64,000 bases of DNA from Leptolyngbya sp. SIOISBB (GCA_010671905.1 JAAHII010000001.1:2790001-2854000); one strand, 5' to 3'. Shown: positions 38,465 to 48,051, numbered from the stretch's first letter. Made by a program: numbers and translations. The notes: generated by a model from the sequence alone, not told the origin.

Positions 38465-40696
38465 ATGTGGCTTATGCCGTCGAGTATCGGTAGACCAAAG
38501 TTAGCGTCTAACTTATGGCGAGCGCGGCTATCGCGGCGTGTGGTGTTTTGGGTCTTTCTCAGTATTGTGGTGATTGAGGCCATTATTTTGGTGCCCTCGG
38601 TCATGCGCCGTGAGCGGGAACTACTGGAATATCTGCGATCGCTGTCTACTGCTCAGGCCGAAGGGGTGTTAGGAACCCAGGACAATTTGATGGCATCTAG
38701 CGATGATGAAGTGCTCGAGAGTCTCGAAACGTTGCTCAGCAATGAAGTCATCTTAGGCGGCACCCTCTATCGGGCTAATGGCACGCTGGTCGGCACCTTT
38801 GGTGAACCCCCAGAACTGTCGGCTCAAACCCCTCAAGGGTTGGCCGCACGCGATCGCTATAACCGTCGGACCCAACGCTATGACGCGGTCTGGGAAATGT
38901 CACCGTTGGAAGGCAGTTACGAGTTAATTATTCGCCACGATGCGTCCTGGGTCGGACGCGAGTTCTATTTATTTATTGCGCGCATTACCGGACTGGTGTT
39001 CATCATCTCGGTGTTTGTCACTGGGGCCACCATGATTGTGTTAGAGCGGTTGGTCATTTCGTCAGTGTTGGCCTTGCGCCGTGATTTGCGACGAGCGGGT
39101 AATACGCTGCGGCAAAACCAAGATGCGCGATCGCTTTCCTTTGAGTCAGTTGAAAAGGGGGCTCTCCGTCAAGATGAGCTGGGCGATGTGATCATGACCT
39201 TTGAAGAAATGGTCAATCAGGTGGGGGAAGCGATCGCCGAGCGCGATCAAGCGGAAACTGATTTACGCCTATCAGAAGAGAAATTTTCCAAGTCGTTTTA
39301 CGCTAGTCCCAATCCGATGAGTCTCAGCGTGACGGATACGGGCGAACTGTTGGAAGTCAACGACAGCTTTCTGAGTTTGTATGGTGCAGAGCGAGAAACG
39401 GTTGTCGGCCAAACTGCCGCCAGCTTGAATTTATGGGCAGACTTGGGCGATCGCACGGCCATGCTCAACCAGCTCAAGCGACAAGGCTACATTCGCAACC
39501 AAGAATATCGCTTTCGGGCCGCTCGGGGAAATTATCGCACTGTGCTCTACTCAGCCGAAATCGTGCAACTTAATGGCAAGCAATGCATTCTCTCAGTGAC
39601 GAACGATATCACTGAGCGTAAAGCCGCAGAAGATGCCCTGAGTGAGAGTGAGCAGCGGTTTCGCACCCTGGTGGAACAAGCGACGGATGCGCTATTCGTC
39701 GTCAATACCGATGGACAGCTCATTGACGTTAACCAAGAGGCCTGCCACACCCTAGGCTATACCCGTGAAGAATTACTGCAGCTGGCGGTCCCCGATGTCC
39801 AACAGTCGGTTTCGCTTGATGAACTCAATCATGATTGGGATCTGCAGCCCGGTCAGGCGATCACGCGGGAAGGCATTCACCAACGTAAAGATGGCAGTCA
39901 GTTTCCCGTGGAAGTCCGGCTGGGGCGGATCGAAATTGGCGGTAAGCCGGTATTGCTAGCGTTAGCCCGTGACATCACCGCTCGCAAAGCCATGGAACAG
40001 GCTCAAGCCCGACTTGCCGAGATCGGCGAGCTCGCTGCGATGATCGTGCACGAAGTGCGCAACCCGCTGACGACCGTGCTCATGGGGCTGAATTCTTTTG
40101 CTCAGATGGACTTGCCGGAGCGGGCCCAAAAGCGTCTCTCATTTGCTTTAGAAGAATCAGAGCGGTTGCAGCGGTTGCTGAACGAAATTTTGATGTATGC
40201 CCGTGATCAGCAACTGGATTTAGACTCTGTGCAAATTGGCCCATTGCTGCAGAATTTGCAGGACGAATTTGCCCATCAGCCCGCTGCCCAAGCCTTGACG
40301 CTGCAAGCGATTGGTTGCGACCATGACATTCGTATCAAGGGCGATCGCGATCGCCTTAAACAGGTCTTCATCAATTTACTCAGTAATGCCTGTGAGGCTT
40401 CTCCAGCGGGCGATCGCGTCACCTGCACGCTGACTGTTGCCGCTGACGTCGTCAAAGTCCAAATCCATAATGGGGGCGATCCCATTCCGCCAGATATTTT
40501 GCCGAAGCTCACGCAGCCCTTTTTTACGACGAAATCTTCTGGCAATGGTTTGGGTCTCGCGATTACCCGGCGCATTATCGAGGCTCACAGCGGCACGATC
40601 CAGTTCACCTCTACAGCAGAATTGGGCACGACCGTGACTGTTGAACTACCAGTTGAACGCGACGCATCTTCTAACCGCGACGCATCCTCTAACTAA
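38465..40696 (+). CDS. Membrane PAS-PAS sensor histidine kinase
   Basis: 743-aa two-component sensor. A membrane helix (about 27-47) is followed by an external region (about 48-168) and a second helix (about 170-195). A HAMP-like linker precedes two PAS domains (about 275-395, FYASPNPMSLSVTDTGELLEVND; about 398-515, QATDALFVVNTDGQLIDVNQEA). The HisKA domain has the phospho-acceptor in MIVHEVRNPLTTV. The ATPase has N-box VFINLLSNACEAS and G boxes SGNGLGLAI. No receiver domain, and no response regulator gene is adjacent. The C-terminus carries a duplicated RDASSN from an 18-base tandem repeat. Signal unknown. Confidence 0.92.
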   Translation: MWLMPSSIGRPKLASNLWRARLSRRVVFWVFLSIVVIEAIILVPSVMRRERELLEYLRSLSTAQAEGVLGTQDNLMASSDDEVLESLETLLSNEVILGGTLYRANGTLVGTFGEPPELSAQTPQGLAARDRYNRRTQRYDAVWEMSPLEGSYELIIRHDASWVGREFYLFIARITGLVFIISVFVTGATMIVLERLVISSVLALRRDLRRAGNTLRQNQDARSLSFESVEKGALRQDELGDVIMTFEEMVNQVGEAIAERDQAETDLRLSEEKFSKSFYASPNPMSLSVTDTGELLEVNDSFLSLYGAERETVVGQTAASLNLWADLGDRTAMLNQLKRQGYIRNQEYRFRAARGNYRTVLYSAEIVQLNGKQCILSVTNDITERKAAEDALSESEQRFRTLVEQATDALFVVNTDGQLIDVNQEACHTLGYTREELLQLAVPDVQQSVSLDELNHDWDLQPGQAITREGIHQRKDGSQFPVEVRLGRIEIGGKPVLLALARDITARKAMEQAQARLAEIGELAAMIVHEVRNPLTTVLMGLNSFAQMDLPERAQKRLSFALEESERLQRLLNEILMYARDQQLDLDSVQIGPLLQNLQDEFAHQPAAQALTLQAIGCDHDIRIKGDRDRLKQVFINLLSNACEASPAGDRVTCTLTVAADVVKVQIHNGGDPIPPDILPKLTQPFFTTKSSGNGLGLAITRRIIEAHSGTIQFTSTAELGTTVTVELPVERDASSNRDASSN

Positions 40697-40854
40697 AGAG
40701 TGCGAACGATAACCAGGCACATCGATTTCATCCAGGAGAACCGTACCGGCGGTTGCGGACTTCACTGCCTCAGCAAACTGAGAGACGCTTAGCGTTTCGT
40801 TACAATTGAGGTATTCAGGCGGAACAACTCCAAGTAAATGAGGGTTCCGCAGCG

Positions 40855-42015
40855 ATGATTTTTGAGGTGCCCCATATGAACGGCAATATACGGGTGGGCA
40901 GCCTATTCGGGATTCCTTTCTATGTGAATGTGTCCTGGTTTTTGGTGCTGGCCCTGGTGACTTGGAGCTACGGAAGTGGTTTGGCAGCTGCCTTTCCAGC
41001 TTTGCCGGGAACAACGCCTTGGCTGTTGGGCCTGTTTGCAGCTTTGTTGTTATTTGCCTCAGTGCTAGCCCATGAGTTAGGTCACAGCTTGGCGGCATTG
41101 CAGCAGGGGATCGGCGTTAATTCGATTACGCTATTTCTCTTCGGGGGCTTAGCAGCATTAGAAAAGGAATCGGCCACTCCTGGTGGTGCATTTAAAGTGG
41201 CGATCGCGGGTCCCGGTGTCAGTTTGGCGCTATTCGCCGCCCTCTTTACCCTAGGTCAGGTATTAGCCTTGAGTGGTCCGATGAGCGCGATTGTTTCGTT
41301 GTTGGCTTACATCAACCTGGCCTTAGGCCTGTTTAACTTGCTGCCAGGACTGCCTTTAGATGGCGGCAATGTGGTGAAGTCAATCGTCTGGCGCGTCACC
41401 GGTAACCCCTACAAAGGACTGACTTTTGCTAGTCGCATTGGACAGATCATCGGTTGGCTCGCGATTGGCATCGGTGCTGCTGCCATCGCCGGGATCAGCT
41501 CGATCGGCAATGGTTGGACTCTGTTGATGGGCTGGTTTTTGCTCAGCAATGCCAACCGTTCGGCCCAGTCCGCATCAGTGCAACAACGTTTGGCGAATTT
41601 GACTGCGGCTGATGCGACGGCAACTGATAGCCCGATGGTGTCTCAGGATGTTTCTCTACGTTCCTTTGCCGATGATGTGTTACTGCAAACGGCGGGCACC
41701 TGGCGGCGGTTTTTGGTGACTGATGAGGCGGGTCATCTTGTGGGTACCGTTGCCGTCGACGCTTTACAAGCAGTGGCCCGCGATCGCTGGGCATCCATAT
41801 CGGTTAAGGATGTGATGAGTACCGAGACACCACTGACGACCATTGCATCTGATCAGCCTTTGCTGGATGTCTTACGGACGTTAGATGAGCAGCAGTTCTC
41901 GGTCTTAACGGTGACTCGGCAAAACGGTCAGCTTTTAGGTCTGCTAGAGAAGCAAGCGATTATGAGGCTAATGCAAGGGCAAGCTGCCAATATGCACTCA
42001 GCGGCTGCAGACTAA
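40855..42015 (+). CDS. Site-2 protease family (M50) intramembrane metalloprotease with CBS domains
   Basis: 386 aa. Multi-pass membrane zinc protease related to SpoIVFB. The zinc motif is AHELGH (HELGH at 73-77) in the third helix, and the third ligand is in LLPGLPLDGGNVVKS. After the last helix (about 235) two CBS domains follow (about 250-375, VSLRSFADDVLL; VKDVMSTETPLTTIASDQPLLDVL), which bind adenosyl ligands and may gate activity. M50 enzymes often release membrane-held transcription factors; the substrate here is unknown. The start may instead be the ATG at 40876 (MNGNIRVGSLFG). A terminator follows. Confidence 0.9.
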   Translation: MIFEVPHMNGNIRVGSLFGIPFYVNVSWFLVLALVTWSYGSGLAAAFPALPGTTPWLLGLFAALLLFASVLAHELGHSLAALQQGIGVNSITLFLFGGLAALEKESATPGGAFKVAIAGPGVSLALFAALFTLGQVLALSGPMSAIVSLLAYINLALGLFNLLPGLPLDGGNVVKSIVWRVTGNPYKGLTFASRIGQIIGWLAIGIGAAAIAGISSIGNGWTLLMGWFLLSNANRSAQSASVQQRLANLTAADATATDSPMVSQDVSLRSFADDVLLQTAGTWRRFLVTDEAGHLVGTVAVDALQAVARDRWASISVKDVMSTETPLTTIASDQPLLDVLRTLDEQQFSVLTVTRQNGQLLGLLEKQAIMRLMQGQAANMHSAAAD

Positions 42016-42056
42016 AGCTTCTGCAGAAGTGGTCAAGTCACTTATCACAAGCAAAA

Positions 42057-42092
42057 CAAAAGTCCAGTGTGAGTTTCACACTGGACTTTTGA
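42057..42092. terminator. Bidirectional terminator between the M50 gene and tRNA-fMet
   Basis: AAAAGTCCAGTGTGA pairs perfectly with TCACACTGGACTTTT around GTT. T-runs follow on both strands, so it can serve the plus-strand protease gene and the minus-strand tRNA gene that face each other. Confidence 0.85.
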
Positions 42093-42097
42093 GTTTT

Positions 42098-42174
<77 letters not shown>

Positions 42175-43262
42175 TCGGCTTTCCTACTATAGCGAATAAA
42201 GTTCCACAACAACAATGAAATTGCGAAAGAAATCAGGCAGCTGCTTTGCGTGAGTGATTTTTCTCGGGCATGAAGTGTCATGTCATTACTGTCTAACGGA
42301 TAGCCATCTAGCTTGGATCGCGTTGTTGCTGACACAAGCGATCGAAAATCGGGCGGCAGCAAGCACTTCATTGTTGCCCTTAGTCAGGCCGCTCTACTCT
42401 TCACGTCCGATCGCTTGGAAAGACTCCAAAATAGGTTGCGTATACTTTGCCTGGTAAGCGGCATCATCCCGAAATCAGTACTGCATACCCAACGCGATGA
42501 GGCACCCCCTGGCAGCGTTACTAAACTAAGTCGGTGCAAGAAAGGACGCATCATAGTTCAGGCGCGGAAAAATGACGAAATTCATCCCCTGTAGGGCATT
42601 ACTACCTGGCACAGGGGTCGCCCGAAGCTTTCGAAGCCTGGGAGACTGATCGACATAACTAGTGGTTAAGACCGTCTAATGGCACTTGCCCTCACCAGTT
42701 CCTGCCTGCTGCGACTCGTTACGACAAGCTAGCAGAGAGCTTTTGAGGGGCGATTTACCTGGCTGCTACGATTGCCTGCCTTAATTGATGACATGCTCTC
42801 GGTATTCTGCGCCAGAATCCCAATCACTATATGGCTGCAGCAGCCCTTAAAGGCAGCATCACGGATATTCAGTCAGTCAAAGTAAAAAATTTGTAAAGTT
42901 TAGCCAACAAGTTTTTCCTCCCACACAAAGAGCACCAATAGCTATACCCACAAGCACTTTCAAGGGATCAGGAAACATTTAAAAGCTGATACCAAATCTC
43001 CTGCCAACCGGATAAGTTACTAGCCAGATGCTTGAACGTAAACATTAATGAATCCTTCTCATGGAAATTGTTGCCCCTATAAGAAGATGGTTCATAACAA
43101 ACCGTATAAATTCTTCAGGAGGGCTCGGCTGGTCTGAGCTTCTGCTGATTGGGCGAGTTGTTAGTGTGTTGCTCTCTTTTTCATAGGTGAGCAACTCTAT
43201 ATCAACAGCATCTAGCTTTTGCAATATTTGCTTAACCTCTGCCGTTAGTCAGGAGTATTTGA
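42175..43262. other. Long leader/intergenic region upstream of cpeC
   Basis: Nearly 1.1 kb without a supported gene; the short frames at 42254-42594 have no ribosome sites or family features. It should contain the tRNA-fMet promoter and, on the plus strand, the promoter and any CpeR-responsive control sites of the phycoerythrin linker cluster. Confidence 0.5.
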
Positions 43263-44123
43263 ATGCCTTTTGGACCCGCATCAAGACTAGGAGTCAGCCT
43301 ATTTGATGAGACTCCCCCTGTAGAATGGGTGCCTGGCCGTTCTGATGATGAGGCCGAGTCCTTCATTCGCGCTGTTTACCGTCAAGTCTTAGGCAATGCC
43401 TACGTCATGGAAAGCGAGCGTTTGGCGATTCCAGAGTCTCAATTCAAGCGGGGAGAGTTGAGCGTCCGCGAGTTTGTCCGCACAGTTGCAAAATCAGACC
43501 TCTATCAGTCTCGCTTTTTTACGAGCTGCCCGCGTTATCGAGCGATCGAATTGAACTTCAGACACTTGCTGGGACGGGCTCCTCTGGATCTGGAAGAGAT
43601 GCGGATGCACAGCACCATTTTGGACACAGAAGGGTTTGCTGCTGACATCGATTCCTACATCGACAGCGACGAGTATCAAAGCACCTTTGGAGAAAACTTT
43701 GTTCCCTACATTCGCGGCTATAAGACAGAAGCCTGCGACAGTATGGTTCAGTTCACCCATCTGTTCCAACTCGTACGGGGGGCTTCCAGTAGCAGCCTGA
43801 AGGCTGATGTCGCAGGTAAAACGCCTAGACTGAATTCCCTGGTGATTCAAAAAACACCGACCCCCGTAGTGTCTCCCGGTAGTGATGGGTCTACCTTCCG
43901 GAATCCTCCAGTAGCCGCTCGTCAGCGTCACGGCGTCGGTGCTAATGCCGAAGGCAAGGTTTACCGCATTGAAGTCACTGGGTATCGAGCCAAGAACTTC
44001 CGCAAGGTCTCTCAATTCCGCCGCTCTAACCAAGTCTACTTAGTGCCTTTCAACGATCTTTCCAAGGCCTATCAGCGGATTCATCAACAAGGCGGCGTGA
44101 TTTCTAGCATTACGGCTGTTTGA
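43263..44123 (+). CDS. cpeC: Phycoerythrin-associated rod linker CpeC
   Basis: 286-aa rod linker that sits inside stacked phycoerythrin hexamers and tunes their absorption. The N-terminal MPFGPASRLGVSLFDETPPV is the CpeC hallmark. The PBS-linker domain spans about 30-165 (IRAVYRQVLGNAYVMESERL, RAIELNFRHLLGRAPLD, EIDSYIDSDEY-like). A linker region and a C-terminal CpcD-like domain (about 230-286, KVYRIEVTGYRAKNFRKVSQ) follow. CAGGAG sits seven bases before the ATG. It heads a run of linkers whose order resembles the cpeCDESTR operon of Fremyella. Confidence 0.9.
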   Translation: MPFGPASRLGVSLFDETPPVEWVPGRSDDEAESFIRAVYRQVLGNAYVMESERLAIPESQFKRGELSVREFVRTVAKSDLYQSRFFTSCPRYRAIELNFRHLLGRAPLDLEEMRMHSTILDTEGFAADIDSYIDSDEYQSTFGENFVPYIRGYKTEACDSMVQFTHLFQLVRGASSSSLKADVAGKTPRLNSLVIQKTPTPVVSPGSDGSTFRNPPVAARQRHGVGANAEGKVYRIEVTGYRAKNFRKVSQFRRSNQVYLVPFNDLSKAYQRIHQQGGVISSITAV

Positions 44124-44323
44124 TGGATGGATAGCTGTGCCCCAGTAACTTCGTTAGAACAGTGCATTCTTATTTAGAGCGATGCATCTTTATATAGCGC
44201 TGATCCTGGGGCCATTTTCTGTACATCCGCAACTACAGATGTAGCTGGAGTTTAGCTTTTTGCATATCTGCTTTTTATGCATTGCTTTAGTGATTTTTAA
44301 TTTAGGAGATTCAATTCCCATGC

Positions 44324-45055
44324 TTGAGCTATGGCCTACAAGTACCCCCCGAAGATGTACAAGTCATCATTCGGGCTGTTTACAAGCAAGTTTTGGGGAA
44401 CCCCCACCTCATGGAAAGTGAGCGGCTCACCTCAGCCGAGTCACGACTAGCTGACCGCTCCATCACGGTTCGTGAGTTCGTGCGAGCAGTTGCTAAGTCC
44501 GATTTCTACCGCTCTCGCTACTTTGAGTCCTGTGCTCCCTATCGTTTTGTAGAACTCAACTTTCTTCACTTACTGGGTCGTGCTCCACAAGATCAGCGGG
44601 AAGTTTCTGAGCATATCGTACGCTGTGTGGCCGAAGGCTACGACGCAGAAATTGACTCCTACATCGACAGCGATGAGTATCAAGCTGCCTTTGGTGAAAA
44701 CGTGGCACCCTACTACCGAGGCGAAGCCAGCGAAGCCAACACCAAACAAGTGGGTTACAACCGTATCTTTGCTCTCAACCGGGGGCCAGCTCAAGTTGAT
44801 AGCAGCGTGAAATCATCTCAATTAGTGGGTGCCTTAGGTGGCAATTTGGCCAATGCCATCAAGCCATCCACCGCCACTGTGATTGGGTCAGGCACAGAGA
44901 AGCGCTTTAAGATTTTGACGACGGCAGCAAAGTTTGACTCCCCACGTCGGGTTAGCACCAATTCATACATTGTGTCTGCCAGCAAAATGACCCCTCAAAT
45001 TCAGCGCATTAATCGCACTGGCGCAAAAATTGTCAGCATTACTGAGATTGCGTAG
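44324..45055 (+). CDS. Phycobilisome rod linker (CpeD/CpcC-like) with irregular start
   Basis: 243 aa with an N-terminal PBS-linker domain (about 10-145; VIIRAVYKQVLGNPHLMESERL, LNFLHLLGRAPQDQ, DSYIDSDEYQAAFGEN) and a C-terminal CpcD-like domain (about 190-243, KRFKILTTAAK, IQRINRTGAKIVSI). It belongs with the neighbouring phycoerythrin linkers but is a separate paralogue. The frame opens only with TTG at 44324. Two ATGs (44320, correctly spaced from GGAGA, and 44331) are in the +1 frame. Either a one-base indel removed the real start, or TTG is used. The body of the gene is intact. Confidence 0.82.
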   Translation: MSYGLQVPPEDVQVIIRAVYKQVLGNPHLMESERLTSAESRLADRSITVREFVRAVAKSDFYRSRYFESCAPYRFVELNFLHLLGRAPQDQREVSEHIVRCVAEGYDAEIDSYIDSDEYQAAFGENVAPYYRGEASEANTKQVGYNRIFALNRGPAQVDSSVKSSQLVGALGGNLANAIKPSTATVIGSGTEKRFKILTTAAKFDSPRRVSTNSYIVSASKMTPQIQRINRTGAKIVSITEIA

Positions 45056-45161
45056 TGGGTTGTCAGCCTGATGGTTCTAGTCATCAGGCTTTTTAAGCTT
45101 GCAATAGAAACTCTGCTTTAACCTCTTTTTGTTTTTAATTCACATTCAGGAGATCATCGCT

Positions 45162-45923
45162 ATGGCGCTCTGGCTTTCAGATACAGATGTTTTAGAACTC
45201 CGTCCTAACTTCACTGAGGATGACCTACAGTTAGTTGTTCGAGCCGTCTATAAACAGGTTCTAGGCAACGCCCACCTGATGGAGTCTCAACGCTTAGTGA
45301 CGGCTGAATCGCTGCTACGCGATGGTGATATTACAGTTAAGGGTTTTGTGCGTGCAGTTGCCCAATCAGATTTATACCGGTCATTGTTTTTTGAAAATTC
45401 TTCCCCCTATCGCTTAGTTGAGCTGAATTTCAAGCATTTATTGGGTCGCGCGCCCCAGGATCAAGCAGAAATTTCTAAACATGTCGTTCTGTATAACGAA
45501 CAAGGCTATGTGGCCGATATTAATTCCTACCTTGACAATGACGAATACAATGCCAAATTTGGGGAAAATATTGTTCCTTACAATCGCGCAAATACTCAAG
45601 TTGGCCTCAAAAACGTCACCTTCAATCGTAACTTTGCTCTGATGCGTGGGTTTGCGACCGATGACTCAGGCAAGCAAGCTAAGCTGACCAGTGATCTGGG
45701 TGCAAATCTACCAACTAAAATCAAAGCCCCTGTTGGCAAAACAGGTACATATGACAATACTGGCAAACGCTTCAAAGTCACCGTCAGCAACTCGGGTGCG
45801 ACGGCTCAGCTTGGCCATCGGACTACCCAAGAATATGTCGTTAGCTATAGCCAACTGTCTCAGAAAATGCGGGCGGTCTTTAAGAGTGGTGGAAAAGTCC
45901 TCAGTGTCGCTGAACTTTCCTAG
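45162..45923 (+). CDS. cpeD: Phycoerythrin-associated rod linker CpeD
   Basis: 253-aa rod linker starting MALWLSDTDVLELRPN at 45162, with AGGAG about nine bases upstream; an earlier in-frame start is not supported. The PBS-linker domain covers about 20-155 (VVRAVYKQVLGNAHLMESQRL, LNFKHLLGRAPQDQAEISKHV). A GLKNVTFNRNFALMRG stretch follows, then a C-terminal CpcD-like domain (about 198-253, GKRFKVTVSNSG; MRAVFKSGGKVLSVAEL). This matches the CpeD/CpeE group, which connects phycoerythrin hexamers. The cpeD versus cpeE label is by order and resemblance only. Confidence 0.85.
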   Translation: MALWLSDTDVLELRPNFTEDDLQLVVRAVYKQVLGNAHLMESQRLVTAESLLRDGDITVKGFVRAVAQSDLYRSLFFENSSPYRLVELNFKHLLGRAPQDQAEISKHVVLYNEQGYVADINSYLDNDEYNAKFGENIVPYNRANTQVGLKNVTFNRNFALMRGFATDDSGKQAKLTSDLGANLPTKIKAPVGKTGTYDNTGKRFKVTVSNSGATAQLGHRTTQEYVVSYSQLSQKMRAVFKSGGKVLSVAELS

Positions 45924-45995
45924 TACTGCCTGCTACAACATATCTCAGCGTTCATGATTCAACCTTATCAGTCCAAAATTGGAGGATTTTTATAG

Positions 45996-46760
45996 ATGTC
46001 ACTTTGGATTCAAGATACTGACACATTAGAACTGCGCCCTAATGCTACTGAAGACGACTTGCAGGCAATCATCCGGGCCGCCTACAAGCAAGTTTTTGGT
46101 AATGTGCAGCCGACTGAGAGTCAGCGCTTAACCAGTGCTGAATCGTATTTTCGCAATGGTGATTTAAGTGTTAAGGGTTTTGTTCGTGCCATTGCTATGT
46201 CTGAGCGATATCGGTCCCTATTTTTTGAGACGAGCTCTCCCTATCGTTTTATTGAGCTCAATTTCAAGCATTTGCTAGGTCGCGCTCCCGTCGATCAGGC
46301 TGAAATTTCTGAGCATGTTCAAATTTATGCCACTCAGGGATATGAGGCAGAGATCAACTCATATCTTGATAGTCAGGAGTATGACTCCACTTTTGGCGAA
46401 AATGTCGTTCCTTACTGTCGTGGTAATCAAACGATCCCAGGCATCAAGAATGTTGGTTTCAATCGGACATTCTCCTTATACCGTGGGGGCGCTGCCAGTG
46501 ACTCTAGTAAGGCCGCGAATCTGATTAGTGATGTCGCTAGCAACCTCGGGACTAAAATTGTATCTCCAGCGAAAGGATCGGGAGCCTATAGTAATACCGG
46601 CAAGCGATTCCGAGTCACTATCACAAAAGCTAATTATGGTTCTCGGGTAACCCAGAGCAATACAACTTTTGAAGTCGGCTTTGCTCAGCTTTCCAAAAAG
46701 ATTCAAAACATTCAAAAGACCGGCGGTAAAATTCTGGCAATTACCGAAGTGGCTAACTAA
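45996..46760 (+). CDS. cpeE: Phycoerythrin-associated rod linker CpeE
   Basis: 254-aa paralogue of the preceding linker, starting MSLWIQDTDTLELRPNA with GGAGG ten or so bases upstream. PBS-linker domain about 20-155 (IIRAAYKQVFGN, LNFKHLLGRAPVDQAEISEHV, NSYLDSQEYDSTFGEN), central GIKNVGFNRTFSLYRGG, C-terminal CpcD-like domain (about 198-254, KRFRVTITKA; IQKTGGKILAITEVAN). Gap to cpeD 72 bases. Rod linkers of this type add successive phycoerythrin hexamers; three closely related ones here suggest long rods. Confidence 0.85.
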   Translation: MSLWIQDTDTLELRPNATEDDLQAIIRAAYKQVFGNVQPTESQRLTSAESYFRNGDLSVKGFVRAIAMSERYRSLFFETSSPYRFIELNFKHLLGRAPVDQAEISEHVQIYATQGYEAEINSYLDSQEYDSTFGENVVPYCRGNQTIPGIKNVGFNRTFSLYRGGAASDSSKAANLISDVASNLGTKIVSPAKGSGAYSNTGKRFRVTITKANYGSRVTQSNTTFEVGFAQLSKKIQNIQKTGGKILAITEVAN

Positions 46761-46799
46761 TAGCGCTCAGTCAGTAGTGTTTTGTAATGAGGAGATTGA

Positions 46800-47039
46800 A
46801 TGATGGCAGGAATGAATTTAACCAGCTCTGCTGGAGTCAGTAGTTATGGTAGCCGTCCGATTTCTATCATGGTGACTGGTGTTTGTCAGCAGGATGTCAC
46901 GAAAACCAGTAACTATGAAATCAAGGTGCCTTTTAGCCAAATGTCTCAGGCCATGCGCTCTATCAATCGGATGGGTGGCAAGATCAGTACTGTTTCTGTA
47001 GCTGGTTTTCAGTCGAAAGGCATACAAGAAGAAGAGTGA
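46800..47039 (+). CDS. CpcD-like rod-capping linker (79 aa)
   Basis: A stand-alone CpcD-like domain: PISIMVTGVCQQDV, YEIKVPFSQMSQAMRSINRMGGKISTVSV. In CpcD such a domain plugs the open end of a rod and ends its growth. Here its position among cpe genes suggests capping of phycoerythrin rods. GAGGAG lies about five bases before the ATG pair at 46800/46803. A strong terminator starts five bases after the stop, so it is the last gene of the first transcription unit of the cluster. Confidence 0.85.
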   Translation: MMAGMNLTSSAGVSSYGSRPISIMVTGVCQQDVTKTSNYEIKVPFSQMSQAMRSINRMGGKISTVSVAGFQSKGIQEEE

Positions 47040-47043
47040 TCCT

Positions 47044-47097
47044 AAAAAAGCCAGAGCTTAGTTCCTCAGAAGAGTGATGTAAGCTCTGGCTTTTTTG
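47044..47097 (+). terminator. Terminator after the CpcD-like gene
   Basis: A perfect 17-bp stem AAAAAAGCCAGAGCTTA / TAAGCTCTGGCTTTTTT with a 19-base loop and a T-run. It separates the linker genes from the cpeS remnant, cpeT and cpeR. Confidence 0.85.
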
Positions 47098-47221
47098 TCA
47101 TTGTTTTATGCGTTCAACGTCATCTAGGTCAGAAACTGTGATTTATTGCGTTGCTAATTCAGCCAACTGATATTTTTCGAACGACCAGTTGGTAATTTAT
47201 CAGACCAGATAATAATGTTAT

Positions 47222-47446
47222 TGATTGTCTCAGCTGGCTCATAGAGACGACACCTTGGTTTTAGTGACTAGTGAAGATCGCGCTGCTGTAGAAGAAAAAA
47301 TTTGGTTTGTAAATCCTGATGTTAGATGTCGCGTTTCCTTGATTAAAACTAGCGCTGATTCTGGCGTTGTCACCGCTGTTTTTTCCCGAAATTCGACAGT
47401 CATCGTAAACCAAAACGCCTTTACAGATGATACGCACTTCCCCTAA
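47222..47446 (+). pseudogene. Truncated cpeS (bilin lyase) remnant
   Basis: The frame encodes RDDTLVLVTSEDRAAVEEKIWFVNPDVRCRVSLIK and on to SADSGVVTAVFSRNS. This resembles the C-terminal third of CpcS/CpeS lyases (DDALTLITEY, EERLWFASPNLRLRTSVLK-type). The N-terminal two thirds, needed for the lipocalin-like barrel, are missing: a stop lies directly upstream and only 120 bases separate it from the terminator. cpeS stands exactly here in the Fremyella cpeCDESTR operon, which supports the reading. CpeS attaches phycoerythrobilin to phycoerythrin, so a complete copy would be expected elsewhere if phycoerythrin is made. Confidence 0.6.
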
Positions 47447-47475
47447 AAGCTCTATCAGATGAATATTCACCTGAT

Positions 47476-48051
47476 TTGGTGACGCTTGCCCGCTGGATGG
47501 CTGGAGATTTCAGCAACTATAAGCAAGCAGCCGAAAATCCTAGAGAATTTGCTCACATTCATGTCTTTTTTCGGCCTTTAGCTTTTGATTTTTTCTCGGA
47601 TATTGGCTTCTATTCGGAGCAGGTCTATGATTATGATTTATGGACCCCATATCGACAAGGAATTCATCGCTTAGTCGATAAAGCGGATCATATTTACATC
47701 GAAAACTATAGCTTGATTGACTCTTTCATTTATGCCGGAGCAGCTCGCGAACCTTCGATATTAAAAACCATTACCCTAGATGCGATTCAACGCCGTCAAC
47801 ATTGTTCAATGGTATTCAGGCGTGAGGGTGAAAAGTTTATCGGTTCAGTGGAGTCCGGTAATTTGTGTCTGATTAATAAAAATGGTTGCCAGACTTATTT
47901 AGTTAGTGATGTTGAGATTACCGAGTCTACTTGGGCCAGCCTTGATAAAGGTCTGGATATCAGCACTCATGAGCAGGTTTGGGGATCAGAACATGGTTCC
48001 TTAAAGTTTGAAAAATGGGAGAGCTTTGCCCATGAAATTACAATCGCCTAA
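47476..48051 (+). CDS. cpeT: CpcT/CpeT-family bilin lyase, start unclear
   Basis: T-type chromophore lyase family; relatives attach or carry bilin for phycobiliprotein beta subunits. Recognisable parts: LARWMAGDFSNYKQAAENP, FAHIHVFFRPL, EQVYDYDLWTPYRQGIHRL, IENYSLIDS, and the end ESTWASLDKGLD, EQVWGSEHGSLKFEKWESFA. No in-frame ATG exists. The frame can open only with TTG 47476 or GTG 47479, or earlier non-start codons (DEYSPDLV). An ATG at 47459 is one base out of frame, as if a base had been gained. The 3' end overlaps cpeR by 20 bases. Possibly functional with a rare start, or damaged. Confidence 0.75.
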   Translation: MVTLARWMAGDFSNYKQAAENPREFAHIHVFFRPLAFDFFSDIGFYSEQVYDYDLWTPYRQGIHRLVDKADHIYIENYSLIDSFIYAGAAREPSILKTITLDAIQRRQHCSMVFRREGEKFIGSVESGNLCLINKNGCQTYLVSDVEITESTWASLDKGLDISTHEQVWGSEHGSLKFEKWESFAHEITIA

